Shown here: positions 7,589 to 15,946 of the stretch, piece by piece
Layout: every line of letters starts with the position of its first letter
Position numbering within the stretch: position 1 is the first letter of the stretch
Notes under the pieces: generated by a model
Seen by the model: the letters and a program-made list of their open reading frames with translations, nothing else
Database searches by the model: none
What the model was told of the DNA's origin: nothing
Translations under genes and position numbers: made by a program
Assembly (NCBI RefSeq): GCF_900093605.1
Contig: NZ_FLYE01000008.1
Coordinates: 1 to 49,473, forward strand
DNA length: 49,473 nucleotides
Direction of reading: 5' to 3'
From: Candidatus Terasakiella magnetica
Lineage (GTDB): Bacteria > Pseudomonadota > Alphaproteobacteria > Rhodospirillales > Terasakiellaceae

Positions 7589-8791
7589 TTATACCTTCTC
7601 AATAATCATTGCGATGCCTTGACCAACACCAATACACATAGTGCACAAGGCATATTTACCACCTGTACGATGAAGTTGACGTGTGGCTGTTGTAACCAAA
7701 CGAGCACCTGACATACCCAAAGGGTGTCCCAGTGCAATCGCCCCGCCATTTGGATTAACGCGCGGGTCATCATCAGCCAAACCAAGATCACGCAACGTTG
7801 CAAGCCCCTGAGATGCAAAGGCCTCGTTCAGTTCAATCACATCCATCTGTTGAAGCGTCATTTGTGTTTTTGCCAGCACACGCTTTGTCGCAGGTGCTGG
7901 ACCAAACCCCATAATACGTGGTGCCACCCCTGCAGTTGCCATACCGACTATACGCGCTAGTGGTTTCAAGCCGTTGCGATCAACTGCACTTTCTGAGGCC
8001 ACAAACATGGCACAGGCCCCGTCATTCACGCCTGATGCATTCCCGGCAGTTACCGAACCACCTGCACGAAACGGGGCACGCAAACCAGCTAGGGTTTCTA
8101 GGGTCGAAGGGCGCGGGTGTTCATCTTTATCAAAGACAATCGCTTCTGCACGGCGTTGAGGGATGGTCACGGGCACGATTTCATCATCAAACACACCTGC
8201 TTTTTGGGCTGCTGCACATTTTTCTTGTGAACGAAATGCAAAAAGATCTTGGTCTTCACGAGAGATATTGAAATCTTCAGCGACGTTTTCTGCCGTTTCC
8301 GGCATTGAATCCACACCGTAAAGCTCTTTCATCCGCTTATTTACAAAACGCCAACCGATTGTTGTGTCATGCACTTCATTGGCACGTGAAAACGCGGTAT
8401 TTGCCTTGGGCATGACAAAAGGTGCACGTGACATACTTTCCACACCACCGGCTATGGTCAGTTCCACTTCACCGGATTTGACTGCACGCGCTGCGATACC
8501 AACCGCGTCCATACCCGAGCCACATAAGCGATTGACAGTTGTTCCGGGAATACAGTTCGGTAAATCTGCCAATAGCGTCGACATGCGTGCGACATTGCGA
8601 TTGTCTTCACCTGCCTGATTGGCACAACCAAACACCACTTCTTCAATGGAGGCCCAATCAACATTTTTATTGCGCTCTTTAAGTGCCTTTAAAGGGACAG
8701 CACCTAAGTCATCGGCACGTATTGCAGAAAGCGTTCCACCATAACGACCGATAGCTGTACGAATGGGGTCACAGATAAATGCTTCAGTCAT
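7589..8791 (-). CDS. pcaF: 3-oxoadipyl-CoA thiolase
   Basis: A 400-aa thiolase from the ATG at 8791 (MTEAFICDPIRTAIGRYGG, the typical PcaF start); an upstream ATG would run into the hemerythrin gene. The nucleophile is C90 (NRLCGSGMDAV), the catalytic His is in GGAIALGHPLG, and the second Cys is in LCTMCIGVGQG. It performs the last step, 3-oxoadipyl-CoA + CoA -> succinyl-CoA + acetyl-CoA, closing the hydroquinone and hydroxyquinol routes. It lies between the hemerythrin gene (4 nt upstream) and the hydroxyquinol dioxygenase. Distinction from a general acetyl-CoA acetyltransferase rests on the N-terminal signature and on the presence of the matching CoA-transferase in the same operon. Confidence 0.93.
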   Translation of the reverse strand: MTEAFICDPIRTAIGRYGGTLSAIRADDLGAVPLKALKERNKNVDWASIEEVVFGCANQAGEDNRNVARMSTLLADLPNCIPGTTVNRLCGSGMDAVGIAARAVKSGEVELTIAGGVESMSRAPFVMPKANTAFSRANEVHDTTIGWRFVNKRMKELYGVDSMPETAENVAEDFNISREDQDLFAFRSQEKCAAAQKAGVFDDEIVPVTIPQRRAEAIVFDKDEHPRPSTLETLAGLRAPFRAGGSVTAGNASGVNDGACAMFVASESAVDRNGLKPLARIVGMATAGVAPRIMGFGPAPATKRVLAKTQMTLQQMDVIELNEAFASQGLATLRDLGLADDDPRVNPNGGAIALGHPLGMSGARLVTTATRQLHRTGGKYALCTMCIGVGQGIAMIIEKV

Positions 8792-8795
8792 CTCT

Positions 8796-9380
8796 TTAAG
8801 TCCTGTCTTTATGTTTGATATCAAAGGGGGGAAGACCTAGGTCCATGATACGATGATGTAGGTCTGCAAATTTCTTCATCTCATCTGGATTTGAAATCGG
8901 ATCTTTATTATCCGCAAAAGCTACATCAATTTTTTCCCAGTCTTCTTCTGTCAAAACAGCATTGGCCAAGGGAAAAGCATTGCTATTTTCATAGCGAATA
9001 TGACCTTCCAGAAACTCGGCATATTCAATAGCTATCTGGGCAAAGACTTTCGCCTCTTTGCGTGGATTGACCTTATAATCTGCCAAAGCCTTTGAGAAAT
9101 ATTCGATCATCTCATATTCACGTTCATGTTCTTCATAAAGATGATCTAAAACCTCATGGGTTTCTTCTGAACGTTCCCGCATGGCCTTAAAAAGGAAGTT
9201 TTCTTCTTTGGGATGATGAATTTTATTTGGAAACTCACGAATATAAGTAACAATATCATCCAACAATTCGTGCGATACGACTTTACCGTCTCGGATCAAG
9301 TTGGCATCAATTTTCAAAATTCGGGCAATTCCATTGAGAGCGAGGTGTTCACGGGCCAATACTTTTATTGTCGTTCTCAT
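8796..9380 (-). CDS. Hemerythrin-like di-iron protein
   Basis: A 194-aa four-helix-bundle hemerythrin domain. Candidate metal ligands are H12, H55/H56 with E60 (KIHHPKEENFLF), H85 (EEHEREYEM) and H127 with E131 (EGHIRYENSNAFPLA), the HHE-type spacing. The C-terminal tail (about 150-194) is an added helix. The start ATG overlaps the LivM stop as ATGA, so it is translationally coupled inside the catabolic operon. Hemerythrins bind O2, NO or peroxide. In an operon with two O2-consuming ring dioxygenases it may buffer or sense oxygen; this is inference. Confidence 0.88.
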   Translation of the reverse strand: MRTTIKVLAREHLALNGIARILKIDANLIRDGKVVSHELLDDIVTYIREFPNKIHHPKEENFLFKAMRERSEETHEVLDHLYEEHEREYEMIEYFSKALADYKVNPRKEAKVFAQIAIEYAEFLEGHIRYENSNAFPLANAVLTEEDWEKIDVAFADNKDPISNPDEMKKFADLHHRIMDLGLPPFDIKHKDRT

Positions 9381-10399
9381 GACTTATCTCCCTTCTCTTC
9401 AAATTTCAGGCGGCGTTGAACAGGGAAAAATCGAATATCCCATTTGTCAGCGATTACGCCCCAAACGCCTTTCGGTGCTTTCAACATCAAAATGACAGAG
9501 ACAAGCCCCAAAACGATGAGGTACCAAGACCCGAAGTCATCCAAAAATTCACGTAACACAAAATAAATCAACGCCCCGATAATCGGCCCCTCAATGGTGC
9601 CAATTCCACCGATTACAACGATGAAAAACATGGCGGCTGTCCAATCAATCGAAAAAGCAGCATCGGGTGAAATACGAAGTTTGGTGACAAAAATAAGTGC
9701 CCCGGCAACACCACAGCCAAAGGCAGAAGCGAGATAAACAAACCATTTCACCTTTGGCACACGCACGCCCAGGCTTTCAGAGGCCGCTTCACTGTCACGC
9801 ACAGCTGTTAAGGCAAGACCGTAACGTGATCGCAAAAGCGTATAGACTAACAAGATTGAGCCCAGACCGATGGCAATGGCAATCCAAAAGATGATGCTTT
9901 CGCGATACCAGCGCGAAATCCCTTTCACAGCGGACGTGATTGACACACCAGAACCGCCACCCAGCCAGGTCGTGTTGGCAAGAAGCAATCTAAAGACTTC
10001 AGCAACCACCCATGTACCGATGGCAAAATAGGCCCCGCGCAAGCGAAAGACGACAGCCGCAGTCGGGATCGCCAGAACCATGGCGACGAGACCGCCTAAG
10101 AAAATGGAGGCAAAAACATTCAGTCCCATTTTGAGCGAGAAAACCACCATGGCATAACCGCCCAGACCGACAAAGGCCTGTTGTCCGACGGATACCAGGC
10201 CACCATATCCTGCCAACAGGTTCCACATTTGTGCCAAAGCGAGAATATACAGAAATTCTGTAATGGTGCGCATGTCACCGCGAGAACCCCACCACGGCAT
10301 TGAAATCAATGCAACCGCGATCGCGATAAAAATAAAGGTTCCGATATGGCTTGCTTTGGTAGAGCGTTCCACACGATAACTTGTTACTTGCGTTGTCAT
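9377..10399 (-). CDS. livM: Branched-chain-type ABC permease LivM
   Basis: A 340-aa polytopic inner-membrane protein with about 9-10 hydrophobic segments and the LivM signature block NLLAGYGGLVSVGQQAFVG followed by GGYAM. The EAA-like loop AVRDSEAASESLGV sits in the second half and is followed by FIVVIGGIGTIEGPIIGA. It forms the transport channel together with LivH. It overlaps the hemerythrin gene by 4 nt and starts 11 nt after the LivH stop. Family members import branched-chain amino acids, amides, urea or aromatic acids; the context favours an aromatic or related carbon source. Confidence 0.93.
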   Translation of the reverse strand: MTTQVTSYRVERSTKASHIGTFIFIAIAVALISMPWWGSRGDMRTITEFLYILALAQMWNLLAGYGGLVSVGQQAFVGLGGYAMVVFSLKMGLNVFASIFLGGLVAMVLAIPTAAVVFRLRGAYFAIGTWVVAEVFRLLLANTTWLGGGSGVSITSAVKGISRWYRESIIFWIAIAIGLGSILLVYTLLRSRYGLALTAVRDSEAASESLGVRVPKVKWFVYLASAFGCGVAGALIFVTKLRISPDAAFSIDWTAAMFFIVVIGGIGTIEGPIIGALIYFVLREFLDDFGSWYLIVLGLVSVILMLKAPKGVWGVIADKWDIRFFPVQRRLKFEEKGDKS

Positions 10400-10410
10400 T
10401 GTATCCGCTC

Positions 10411-11280
10411 CTATCGATCAATCGTTTTTGGGAAAAGGCCGTTTGGCTTCACAACCAGAACAGCAAGAAAAACCAGATGCCCCGTTAAAATCCCCCAACC
10501 CGGGTCTATTGCAAAACCGATAGCTTGAGAAACGCCCAAGATCATGCCGCCAGCCAAGGTGCCCCAAAAGGAACCAAGGCCACCAATAATGACGGCTTCA
10601 AAAGCGTAAAGGAGACGACCGGGACCTACTGTTGGGTCAAAGTTTGTACGGATCGCCAGATAGATCCCTGCGATCGCCACAATCCCCATGGCAATTGCCA
10701 TTGCAAGGCCATAAATATGCTTATTATCGATACCCATAAGCTGTGCCGTACTCTGATCATCAGATGTGGCACGAAACGCGCGACCTATTGACGTGTGGTT
10801 AAAGAGGTATTGCAAACCACCGATCACAGCAACTGCTGTAAAAAGAACCAACAGTGGGTACACACCAAGGGAAATGGAGCCTATTGTCACACTCGCGGTT
10901 TCAATGTCACCGGCATTTAAACCACGTGAGTCCGCTGAAAATGTTTGCAACAACGTATTTTGTATGATGATGGAAAGGCCAAATGTCACCAACAAGGGTG
11001 GTAAAATGTCATCCCCCAAGGTCTTATTCAATACAAACCGTTGCAGAACATACCCAATTGCCCCCATCACTGGGACAATCACAATCAACACCCAAAACGG
11101 ATTTAACCCAAGCGGTTCGACGATAGCATACCCAAGAAAAGCAGATAGAATAATCAAATCACCATGGGCAATATTTACAAGGCGCATGACACCAAAGGCC
11201 AAGGAGAGACCGGCGGCAAACAGTGCATATAATCCACCAAGCAGCAAACCTTGTATGACTGTATTCACTAATTCAATCAT
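10411..11280 (-). CDS. livH: Branched-chain-type ABC permease LivH
   Basis: A 289-aa inner-membrane permease. The typical start VIQGLLLGGLYALFAAGLSL is followed by GVMRLVNIAHGDLIILSAFL. The cytoplasmic coupling loop RATSDDQSTAQLMGID and FEAVIIGGLGSFWGTLAGG are present. It pairs with LivM to make the heterodimeric channel. It lies 3 nt from the LivF stop, so it is translationally close to the ATPase genes, and is part of the same operon as the hydroquinone enzymes. Confidence 0.93.
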   Translation of the reverse strand: MIELVNTVIQGLLLGGLYALFAAGLSLAFGVMRLVNIAHGDLIILSAFLGYAIVEPLGLNPFWVLIVIVPVMGAIGYVLQRFVLNKTLGDDILPPLLVTFGLSIIIQNTLLQTFSADSRGLNAGDIETASVTIGSISLGVYPLLVLFTAVAVIGGLQYLFNHTSIGRAFRATSDDQSTAQLMGIDNKHIYGLAMAIAMGIVAIAGIYLAIRTNFDPTVGPGRLLYAFEAVIIGGLGSFWGTLAGGMILGVSQAIGFAIDPGWGILTGHLVFLAVLVVKPNGLFPKTIDR

Positions 11281-11283
11281 GTT

Positions 11284-11982
11284 TTACACTCCAAAATAAG
11301 CTGCTGAAATTTGATCACGGCTCAACTCACCAGGTGCCCCTTCCAAAGAAATTTTACCTTCCTGGAAACAATAAATTCGATCAGACACGGATAACGCTTG
11401 GTTAATGTCCTGTTCCACAACAAGAACGGACGTGCCTTCAGCCATAATTCCGGGCAGACATTCATAGATGTCTTTGATGATAATCGGGGCCAGACCAAGT
11501 GAGATTTCGTCGCACAGTAAAAGCTTCGGATTGGACATTAAGGCGCGACCAATGGCGACCATCTGTTGCTGCCCACCGGATAAAGCGGTACCCGGATGGT
11601 TCCGTCTTTCCTTCAAAATGGGGAACAGATCAAAAATTCTTTCAATTGTCCAAGGACCAGGGCGTTCTGAATAGCCCCCGATAATCAGGTTTTCTTCGAC
11701 TGAAAGACTTGGAAATAAACGTCGACCTTCCGGCACCATGGCAAGGCCTTTACCAACGATTTCATTGGCCGCGATACCCCCAATGGCTTCTCCATCAAAA
11801 ACAATACTATCTGTTGGTGATGAGAGCAGCCCGGTCAAGGTCCGCAAAAACGTTGATTTACCAGCACCATTGGAACCAATAATAGCGATTGTTTCACCTT
11901 CATTAATGGTCACATCGACACCAAACAGGGCCTGAAAGTCACCATAATAAGATTCAAGATTGTGTGTGGTTAATAGGGTCAT
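11284..11982 (-). CDS. livF: ABC transporter ATPase LivF
   Basis: A 232-aa ATPase subunit with Walker A GSNGAGKST (about residues 36-44), Q loop, signature ALSGGQQQMVAIGRALM, Walker B LLLCDEISLGLAP and the H-loop region SVLVVEQDINQALS. Note that Walker B reads CDEIS rather than the more common LDEPS, which is frequent in this subfamily. Its start overlaps the LivG stop by 4 nt (ATGA), indicating translational coupling and equal stoichiometry of the two ATPases. Confidence 0.93.
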   Translation of the reverse strand: MTLLTTHNLESYYGDFQALFGVDVTINEGETIAIIGSNGAGKSTFLRTLTGLLSSPTDSIVFDGEAIGGIAANEIVGKGLAMVPEGRRLFPSLSVEENLIIGGYSERPGPWTIERIFDLFPILKERRNHPGTALSGGQQQMVAIGRALMSNPKLLLCDEISLGLAPIIIKDIYECLPGIMAEGTSVLVVEQDINQALSVSDRIYCFQEGKISLEGAPGELSRDQISAAYFGV

Positions 11983-12704
11983 TCTTCACTCATCCCCATA
12001 TAAACTTCCTGCACTTCAGGACTGGCCATAACGCTTGCAGGATCGCCTTGTGTCAGAAGTTGCCCAAAATTGATGGCAATCAGGCGGTCAACCACAGCCA
12101 AAAGCGCATGAACAATATGTTCAATCCAAATAATGGAAACGCCTTCAAGACGAATTTCGTTAATAGTTTCAATTAGTTCATGGACTTCATGCTCGGTTAA
12201 ACCGCCCGCGATTTCATCCAGAAGTAAAAGATTAGGTTTTGTGCTTAACGCGCGGGCCAATTCAAGACGTTTGCGGTCCAGCAAACTCAAGCTACCTGCT
12301 GTTTGGTTAGCTTTGGCAAGAAGACCTGTGCGTTCTAATGTCTCAACACATAAATCATAAGCTTCACTTTCAGCCATACCTGCACCGAACGATCCACCAA
12401 CCAACAGGTTTTCAAAGACTGTCATCCCCACAAAGGGGTGTGGAATTTGATAGGAACGGCCAATCCCCAAATGACACCGATTGGCAGGGGCAATCCCGAC
12501 AATACTTTGCCCATCAAAGGTAATATTCCCAACATCCGGGTTCACATCACCTGTAATCAGGTTAAACATGGTGCTTTTACCAGCCCCGTTTGGACCGATT
12601 ACACCCAGGGCTTCACCTTTATTCAGGCTGAACGACAAATCGTCCGTCACCTTTAATGATCCATAACTTTTGGATACATTTTCCAAACTTAATAAAGTAG
12701 ACAA
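11979..12704 (-). CDS. livG: ABC transporter ATPase LivG
   Basis: A 241-aa ATPase with Walker A GPNGAGKST (about 37-45), signature SLLDRKRLELARAL (LivG-type, degenerate relative to LSGGQ), Walker B LLLLDEIAGGLTEHEV and switch His in IWIEHIVHAL. It is shorter than LivG of enteric bacteria but complete. It pairs with LivF. A 61-nt gap with a hairpin separates it from the upstream binding-protein gene. Confidence 0.93.
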   Translation of the reverse strand: MSTLLSLENVSKSYGSLKVTDDLSFSLNKGEALGVIGPNGAGKSTMFNLITGDVNPDVGNITFDGQSIVGIAPANRCHLGIGRSYQIPHPFVGMTVFENLLVGGSFGAGMAESEAYDLCVETLERTGLLAKANQTAGSLSLLDRKRLELARALSTKPNLLLLDEIAGGLTEHEVHELIETINEIRLEGVSIIWIEHIVHALLAVVDRLIAINFGQLLTQGDPASVMASPEVQEVYMGMSEE

Positions 12705-12724
12705 ATTGGCCTCCCGAGAGGTGC

Positions 12725-12753
12725 GGACGGCTATTTTTATTTTAACGCCGCCC
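12725..12753 (-). promoter_or_regulatory. Intercistronic hairpin between binding protein and livG
   Basis: GCCGTCC/GGGCGGC arms (12725-12731 and 12747-12753) form a 7-bp stem with one G-U pair and an A-rich 15-nt loop. There is no U tract, so it is more likely an mRNA-stabilising or attenuating element. It would keep binding-protein expression above that of the membrane subunits, as is usual in such operons. Confidence 0.4.
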
Positions 12754-12765
12754 GCATTCTTTCAA

Positions 12766-14064
12766 TTACATAATCGGTTCCAAAATGCCCTGAGTTGAGA
12801 TCATCTCAGCGCCTTTGTTGGAAACAATTTCAAGTTCGTATTTCGCGTTACCTTGATGGCGCCATTGACCGCCCACCAAAGGTGTTTTCGCAACGTTTTT
12901 GAACGGACCGTTCCCGCCCCATTTCACACGACCAACCAATGTTTCAAGATTGGTTGAAGCCACCGCATCACGCACTGACTCATTACTGTCCAGATCTTGC
13001 GTACGCTTCAAAACGTCAGTGGCAATTTCAAACAAAGCATGCGCAAAACCAATTGGTTGGGTCCATTGCTTGCCTGTTGCCTTTGTGAAATCATCCGCAA
13101 TATTTTGTGCTGACTGCTGGGTTAGGGTTGAAATAAATGGATGACTTGGTGACCACCAAACTTCACAAGAAAGGTTATGCCCCTTATCGCCTAATGCCTC
13201 TAAACCGACGGGGAAGAGCAGCGCTTTACCAGCCGTTACAATCTTTGGCTTAAAACCTTGTTGTGCAGCCTGTGTCCAAAATGTTGTAAAATCTGGTGGA
13301 ATCGGCACACCTGTCACGATCTCAGCACCTGCCTTTTTATAAGCAGAAATTTGCGCGGAAAAATCATCCGTCAGGTTTTGATAGCGACCGGGATCTACAA
13401 TTTTATAACCCGATTTCTCAAGTACTGGGGGAAAGCCAATTTTACCATCACCCCACGCATTGCCATCACCATCATTAGGCCAGAGACCACCCACGACTTT
13501 ATTGTGAGAAATAGTTGGTGAGCTCCACATGTCATTAAAGACACTGATGATATCTTCCAACCCCCAGAAGAAGTGATATGTCCAATCAAAACCTGTTTCC
13601 GGCTTACCACCACGCGTAAAGAACCAAGGCTGCCATGGAGCCACTGTTGAGATGCAAGGCACTTCATTTAGCTCACATTGATCAGAAACCGGGTTTGTTG
13701 TTTCAGGCGTAGACGCCACCAGCATCAAGTTGACTTCATCATTTAAAATCAACTCAGACGCCACATCCGCTGCACGGTTTGGGCTGGATTGACTGTCTTT
13801 AACAATGATCTCAATCGGATGTTTTGTCCCGTTGATATCAAGACCACCTTTAAACAATTCACGCATTTGACCGATAACAAACTCATCAGCCTCCGCAAAT
13901 GGCGCAAGCGGGCCTGTTTTGGGTGTCACGTAACCAATTTTGATGGTTTTAGGGGCTGCAAATGCAACACTAGAGCCCAGTGTTGATGCTGCAGCCACAC
14001 CTGCAACAGCACCAGCACCTTTAAGCAGGTTACGACGTGATAGTGAGAAGTTAGGTTTCGACAT
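12766..14064 (-). CDS. LIV-type ABC substrate-binding protein with Tat-like signal
   Basis: A 432-aa type I periplasmic-binding protein (Peripla_BP_6/LivK-like; IKIGYVTPKTGPLA start of the mature domain, SSPNRAADVASELI and MLVASTPETTNPV in lobe 1). The signal peptide carries SRRNLLKG (residues 9-16), a twin-arginine motif, then an Ala-rich hydrophobic stretch ending near SSVAFA-A. This suggests export in the folded state. It is 36 nt from the maleylacetate reductase stop and is the first gene of the transporter block. The substrate is unknown; the operon suggests an aromatic acid or another precursor of hydroquinone. The specificity pocket cannot be read by eye. Confidence 0.9.
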   Translation of the reverse strand: MSKPNFSLSRRNLLKGAGAVAGVAAASTLGSSVAFAAPKTIKIGYVTPKTGPLAPFAEADEFVIGQMRELFKGGLDINGTKHPIEIIVKDSQSSPNRAADVASELILNDEVNLMLVASTPETTNPVSDQCELNEVPCISTVAPWQPWFFTRGGKPETGFDWTYHFFWGLEDIISVFNDMWSSPTISHNKVVGGLWPNDGDGNAWGDGKIGFPPVLEKSGYKIVDPGRYQNLTDDFSAQISAYKKAGAEIVTGVPIPPDFTTFWTQAAQQGFKPKIVTAGKALLFPVGLEALGDKGHNLSCEVWWSPSHPFISTLTQQSAQNIADDFTKATGKQWTQPIGFAHALFEIATDVLKRTQDLDSNESVRDAVASTNLETLVGRVKWGGNGPFKNVAKTPLVGGQWRHQGNAKYELEIVSNKGAEMISTQGILEPIM

Positions 14065-14099
14065 TGAATTACTCCCTGTAAATTTTCGAAACGAATGTT

Positions 14100-15173
14100 T
14101 TAAGCAACAGAAGGTTCACGCCCATCAAAGGCATCACCCAACAAGGCACGCATGCCTTCACGGGTAACGGGGCGTGGATTGTAGTAAGGGTTACTCGCAG
14201 CAATATCGGCGGCCTTATCCAGGTCTTCTTCCGTCATACCGAGTTCTTTAAGTGAGGTTTTGTTACACACCGCTTTTACAAGCTGATGCAGTGCTTTTGG
14301 GGCATCTTCTGGTTTGTCGCAGCCCATAGCGCGCGCTACACGTTGAATGGCATCTTGCGCATTTGGTGTGTTGTAAGCGGTTGCATAGGCAATCACGATG
14401 GAATGGACTTCTGCATGTGGCAAATTGAAACTGCCACCCAGCGTGTGACAAAGTTTGTGGTGCAAAGACATTCCCACAGCCCCGAGTGAGGCCCCAGCCA
14501 GCCATGCGCCATAAAGTGTGTCAGAACGCGCATCCAGATTTTCAGGTTCATTGACCGCTGTTTCCAGACTGCGTGCGATCGCCCGAATGCCTTCTTCCGC
14601 CAACATGGAAATGATTGGATTGGCATTTTCAGCATAAAGTGCTTCAACACAGTGTGCGATGGCATTTAAGCCACTTGGTCCTGTGATAAACCCGGGAAGG
14701 GATGTCACCAGTTCCGGGTCGTAAATAACCGTTTCGGGAAGAACGTTTTGATCTCGCCCGGTCGTTTTAATGCCATCCTTTGTAATCCCCCACACTGGTG
14801 TCATTTCTGAACCTGCATATGTGGTCGGGATAGCAAGAATGGGTAAACCTTGATGTAAAGCAATGGCTTTTGCCAGACCGATGGTGGAGCCCCCACCCAC
14901 AGCAACGGTACAACCTGCTTTCACACGACTGGCTTCATCACCACCTGCATGGGCTGTCTCAATAGGCACGTGCATCACGGCTTTGTCATAAACACCTGCA
15001 GAAAGTTCCCCTAAGAGATCGGAGACCTGTTCAGCCAGTTCGCGTTGTTCAGGTGTACAAAGAACAAGGGCTTTACCCGAATTCATTGCAGCAACTTCTT
15101 CTTTAACGGAGGCCAGCTTGCCGCAACCAAAAACGACTTTGCCCGGCAATGCATTATAAATAAAATCATGCAT
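14100..15173 (-). CDS. Maleylacetate reductase (iron-containing alcohol dehydrogenase family)
   Basis: A 357-aa protein of the group III alcohol dehydrogenase family. It has the N-terminal NAD(P)-binding domain with GGGSTIGLAKAIAL (about residues 92-105) and the all-helical C-terminal domain with metal-site His residues in the NAIAHCVEALY and MSLHHKLCHTLGG regions. The start (FIYNALPGKVVFGCG) is typical of MacA/TfdF/HapF. The reaction is maleylacetate + NAD(P)H -> 3-oxoadipate. It stands exactly where a maleylacetate-consuming step is needed: downstream of the CoA-transferase genes and upstream of the transporter. Both dioxygenase routes in the window converge on its substrate. Confidence 0.92.
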   Translation of the reverse strand: MHDFIYNALPGKVVFGCGKLASVKEEVAAMNSGKALVLCTPEQRELAEQVSDLLGELSAGVYDKAVMHVPIETAHAGGDEASRVKAGCTVAVGGGSTIGLAKAIALHQGLPILAIPTTYAGSEMTPVWGITKDGIKTTGRDQNVLPETVIYDPELVTSLPGFITGPSGLNAIAHCVEALYAENANPIISMLAEEGIRAIARSLETAVNEPENLDARSDTLYGAWLAGASLGAVGMSLHHKLCHTLGGSFNLPHAEVHSIVIAYATAYNTPNAQDAIQRVARAMGCDKPEDAPKALHQLVKAVCNKTSLKELGMTEEDLDKAADIAASNPYYNPRPVTREGMRALLGDAFDGREPSVA

Positions 15174-15175
15174 GG

Positions 15176-15946
15176 TTATTTTCCTTCATGTGCTTTTGCT
15201 GTGCGTGCATTCAAATCACGCAAAATTTTCAATTCGTCGTCGCTTGGTGGAATGGTTTCATCCATTTCATCAGCAAATTTCAGCTCCCAACCTGTGGCCG
15301 CAGAACATTGCTCTTTACTCACACCAGGGTGCAGAGTTGTCATGATGAATTCACGACTTTCAGGGTGAAGCTTGAGAACCCCAAGATCGGTCACAATCAC
15401 AGTTGGTCCTTTACCGGGGATGCCAAGCGCATCACGGCTGTTGCCGCCTTTGTATTGTCCAACCGATGTGACGAAATCGAGCTTTTCCACAAACCCACGA
15501 TGGGATTGACGAATGATGATAAAAATTTCACCGGCCTGTGTTGCAATTTCAGGGGCACCACCACCACCGGGGAGACGGACTTTCGGGTGATCATAGTCCC
15601 CGATGGTGGTGGTGTTGATGTTGCCGTATTTATCAATTTGGGCAGCACCAAGGAAACCGACATCAATCTTGCCGCCTTGTAGCCAGTAGCGAAACATTTC
15701 CGGCACAGATACAACCGCACGCGCTGTTTCAGCCAATTCTCCATCCCCAATGGAAAGTGGTAGAACATCCGGTTTTGTTGCAACCGTGCCAGATTCATAA
15801 ATCAAAGCCACATCGGGTGCATGGGAAAGACGCGCCACATTTGCAGCTGCACTTGGCATACCAATGCCGACAAAACACACATGGTCATTTTGCAACATAC
15901 GTGCTGCTGTGATGGTCATAATCTCATCTGGGGTATACTCAGACAT
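15176..15946 (-). CDS. 3-oxoadipate CoA-transferase, beta subunit
   Basis: A 256-aa family I CoA-transferase beta subunit. The catalytic Glu is in ALIYESGTVATKP (about residue 51), and the glycine-rich oxyanion region is LPGGGGAPEIA. The length and C-terminal tail match the long CatJ/PcaJ-like form. Together with the alpha subunit it moves CoA from succinyl-CoA to 3-oxoadipate. Its start overlaps the alpha-subunit stop by 8 nt, which fits obligatory heteromer formation. It ends 2 nt before the maleylacetate reductase start. Glutaconate CoA-transferase is the nearest alternative; context decides for 3-oxoadipate. Confidence 0.9.
   Translation of the reverse strand: MSEYTPDEIMTITAARMLQNDHVCFVGIGMPSAAANVARLSHAPDVALIYESGTVATKPDVLPLSIGDGELAETARAVVSVPEMFRYWLQGGKIDVGFLGAAQIDKYGNINTTTIGDYDHPKVRLPGGGGAPEIATQAGEIFIIIRQSHRGFVEKLDFVTSVGQYKGGNSRDALGIPGKGPTVIVTDLGVLKLHPESREFIMTTLHPGVSKEQCSAATGWELKFADEMDETIPPSDDELKILRDLNARTAKAHEGK

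Noticed and set aside
15777-15795. TGGCACGG-TTGCA on the minus strand as sigma54 promoter
   Set aside because: The two elements are too close (2 nt rather than 5 between the blocks) and lie within coding sequence.
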